DNA of 64,000 bases from Paraphysomonas bandaiensis (Eukaryota; Chrysophyceae): the NCBI GenBank assembly GCA_965644295.1, contig CBFFRP010000357.1, positions 232,536 to 296,535 on the forward strand. The letters run 5' to 3'. The notes beneath the pieces were generated by a model that worked only from the letters and a program-made list of their open reading frames with translations, ran no database searches and had not been told where the DNA came from. This document shows positions 63,775-64,000 of this stretch, one piece after another. The translations under genes and the position numbers were made by a program. The stretch's first letter is position 1. The number at the start of each line of letters is the position of its first letter.

Positions 63775-64000
63775 GTACATACCCGTAGATTTTTAAAAAA
63801 GAACTGGAAAGTATAGGGAAATATATTTTATTACTTCGAGTGGAATCAAGCTAGAAAATGTGGTTGTAGTTTTCATTTTGTCATGGCAAAATATACATGC
63901 CACTGATTTCGATTTCGTACAAAACTTGAGGTGTCGCTATTAGGAATCATGATAGTAAGAACGGTATTTTTTAATTTAAGATGTTATCTGGTGAAGTATT

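Overview
The window is nuclear DNA of a microbial eukaryote. Most genes have short introns (roughly 45-180 bp, GT...AG) with frame-preserving splice junctions. The protein families are eukaryotic: Rab11, TEY MAP kinase, FKBP15-like, RAP-domain protein and a class E GPCR. There are no bacterial operons and non-coding DNA is AT-rich. A RAP protein with helical repeats, a cAMP-receptor-type GPCR, algal/oomycete-style 29-aa ankyrin-like repeats and a Copia element together suggest a stramenopile/SAR-type protist. That placement is an inference and I could not fix a species.

Layout. 0-9 kb: a 7-TM membrane protein (3-1076), an SGNH-type hydrolase in eight exons (complement 1706-3909), a RAP/OPR-type organellar RNA protein (4587-7052) and a 7-TM GPCR (complement 7861-8926). 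9-16 kb: a TATG microsatellite, an F-box-like plus ankyrin-like repeat gene (9593-11194), a decayed hAT transposase, an 0.8-kb 7-mer minisatellite and an unknown 450-aa gene beginning 20 bp after it. 16-23 kb: an MscS-type mechanosensitive channel in seven exons, a 35 x 33-bp minisatellite running in frame into a secreted-looking gene, and a gamma-glutamylcyclotransferase-fold gene. 23.6-28.8 kb: a 162-bp satellite array. 29-40 kb: a CATA microsatellite, an FtsJ/MRM2 rRNA methyltransferase, a 2.5-kb hAT-like element with an 8-bp target duplication, an AT-hook nuclear protein and Rab11. 40.7-42.2 kb: a dimeric 303/315-bp tandem repeat. 43-54 kb: a double-PH membrane-anchored protein, an FKBP15-like protein and, divergently across a TATG microsatellite, a 19-exon MAP kinase. 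54-60 kb: a young Copia retrotransposon with identical LTRs and a 5-bp target duplication. 61-64 kb: a class V aminotransferase fused to an RmlD/MAT2B-type SDR, with three frame breaks near its end.

These are independent eukaryotic genes, not an operon. A loose theme is membrane sensing and signalling (two 7-TM receptors, MscS channel, PH protein, Rab11, FKBP15-like, MAPK). The most unusual material is the repeat landscape: at least six tandem arrays of different unit length within 64 kb, several abutting or entering coding sequence. Exon coordinates were derived by hand from GT/AG sites and frame continuity; for the multi-exon genes where I state a protein length, the joined length is divisible by three.
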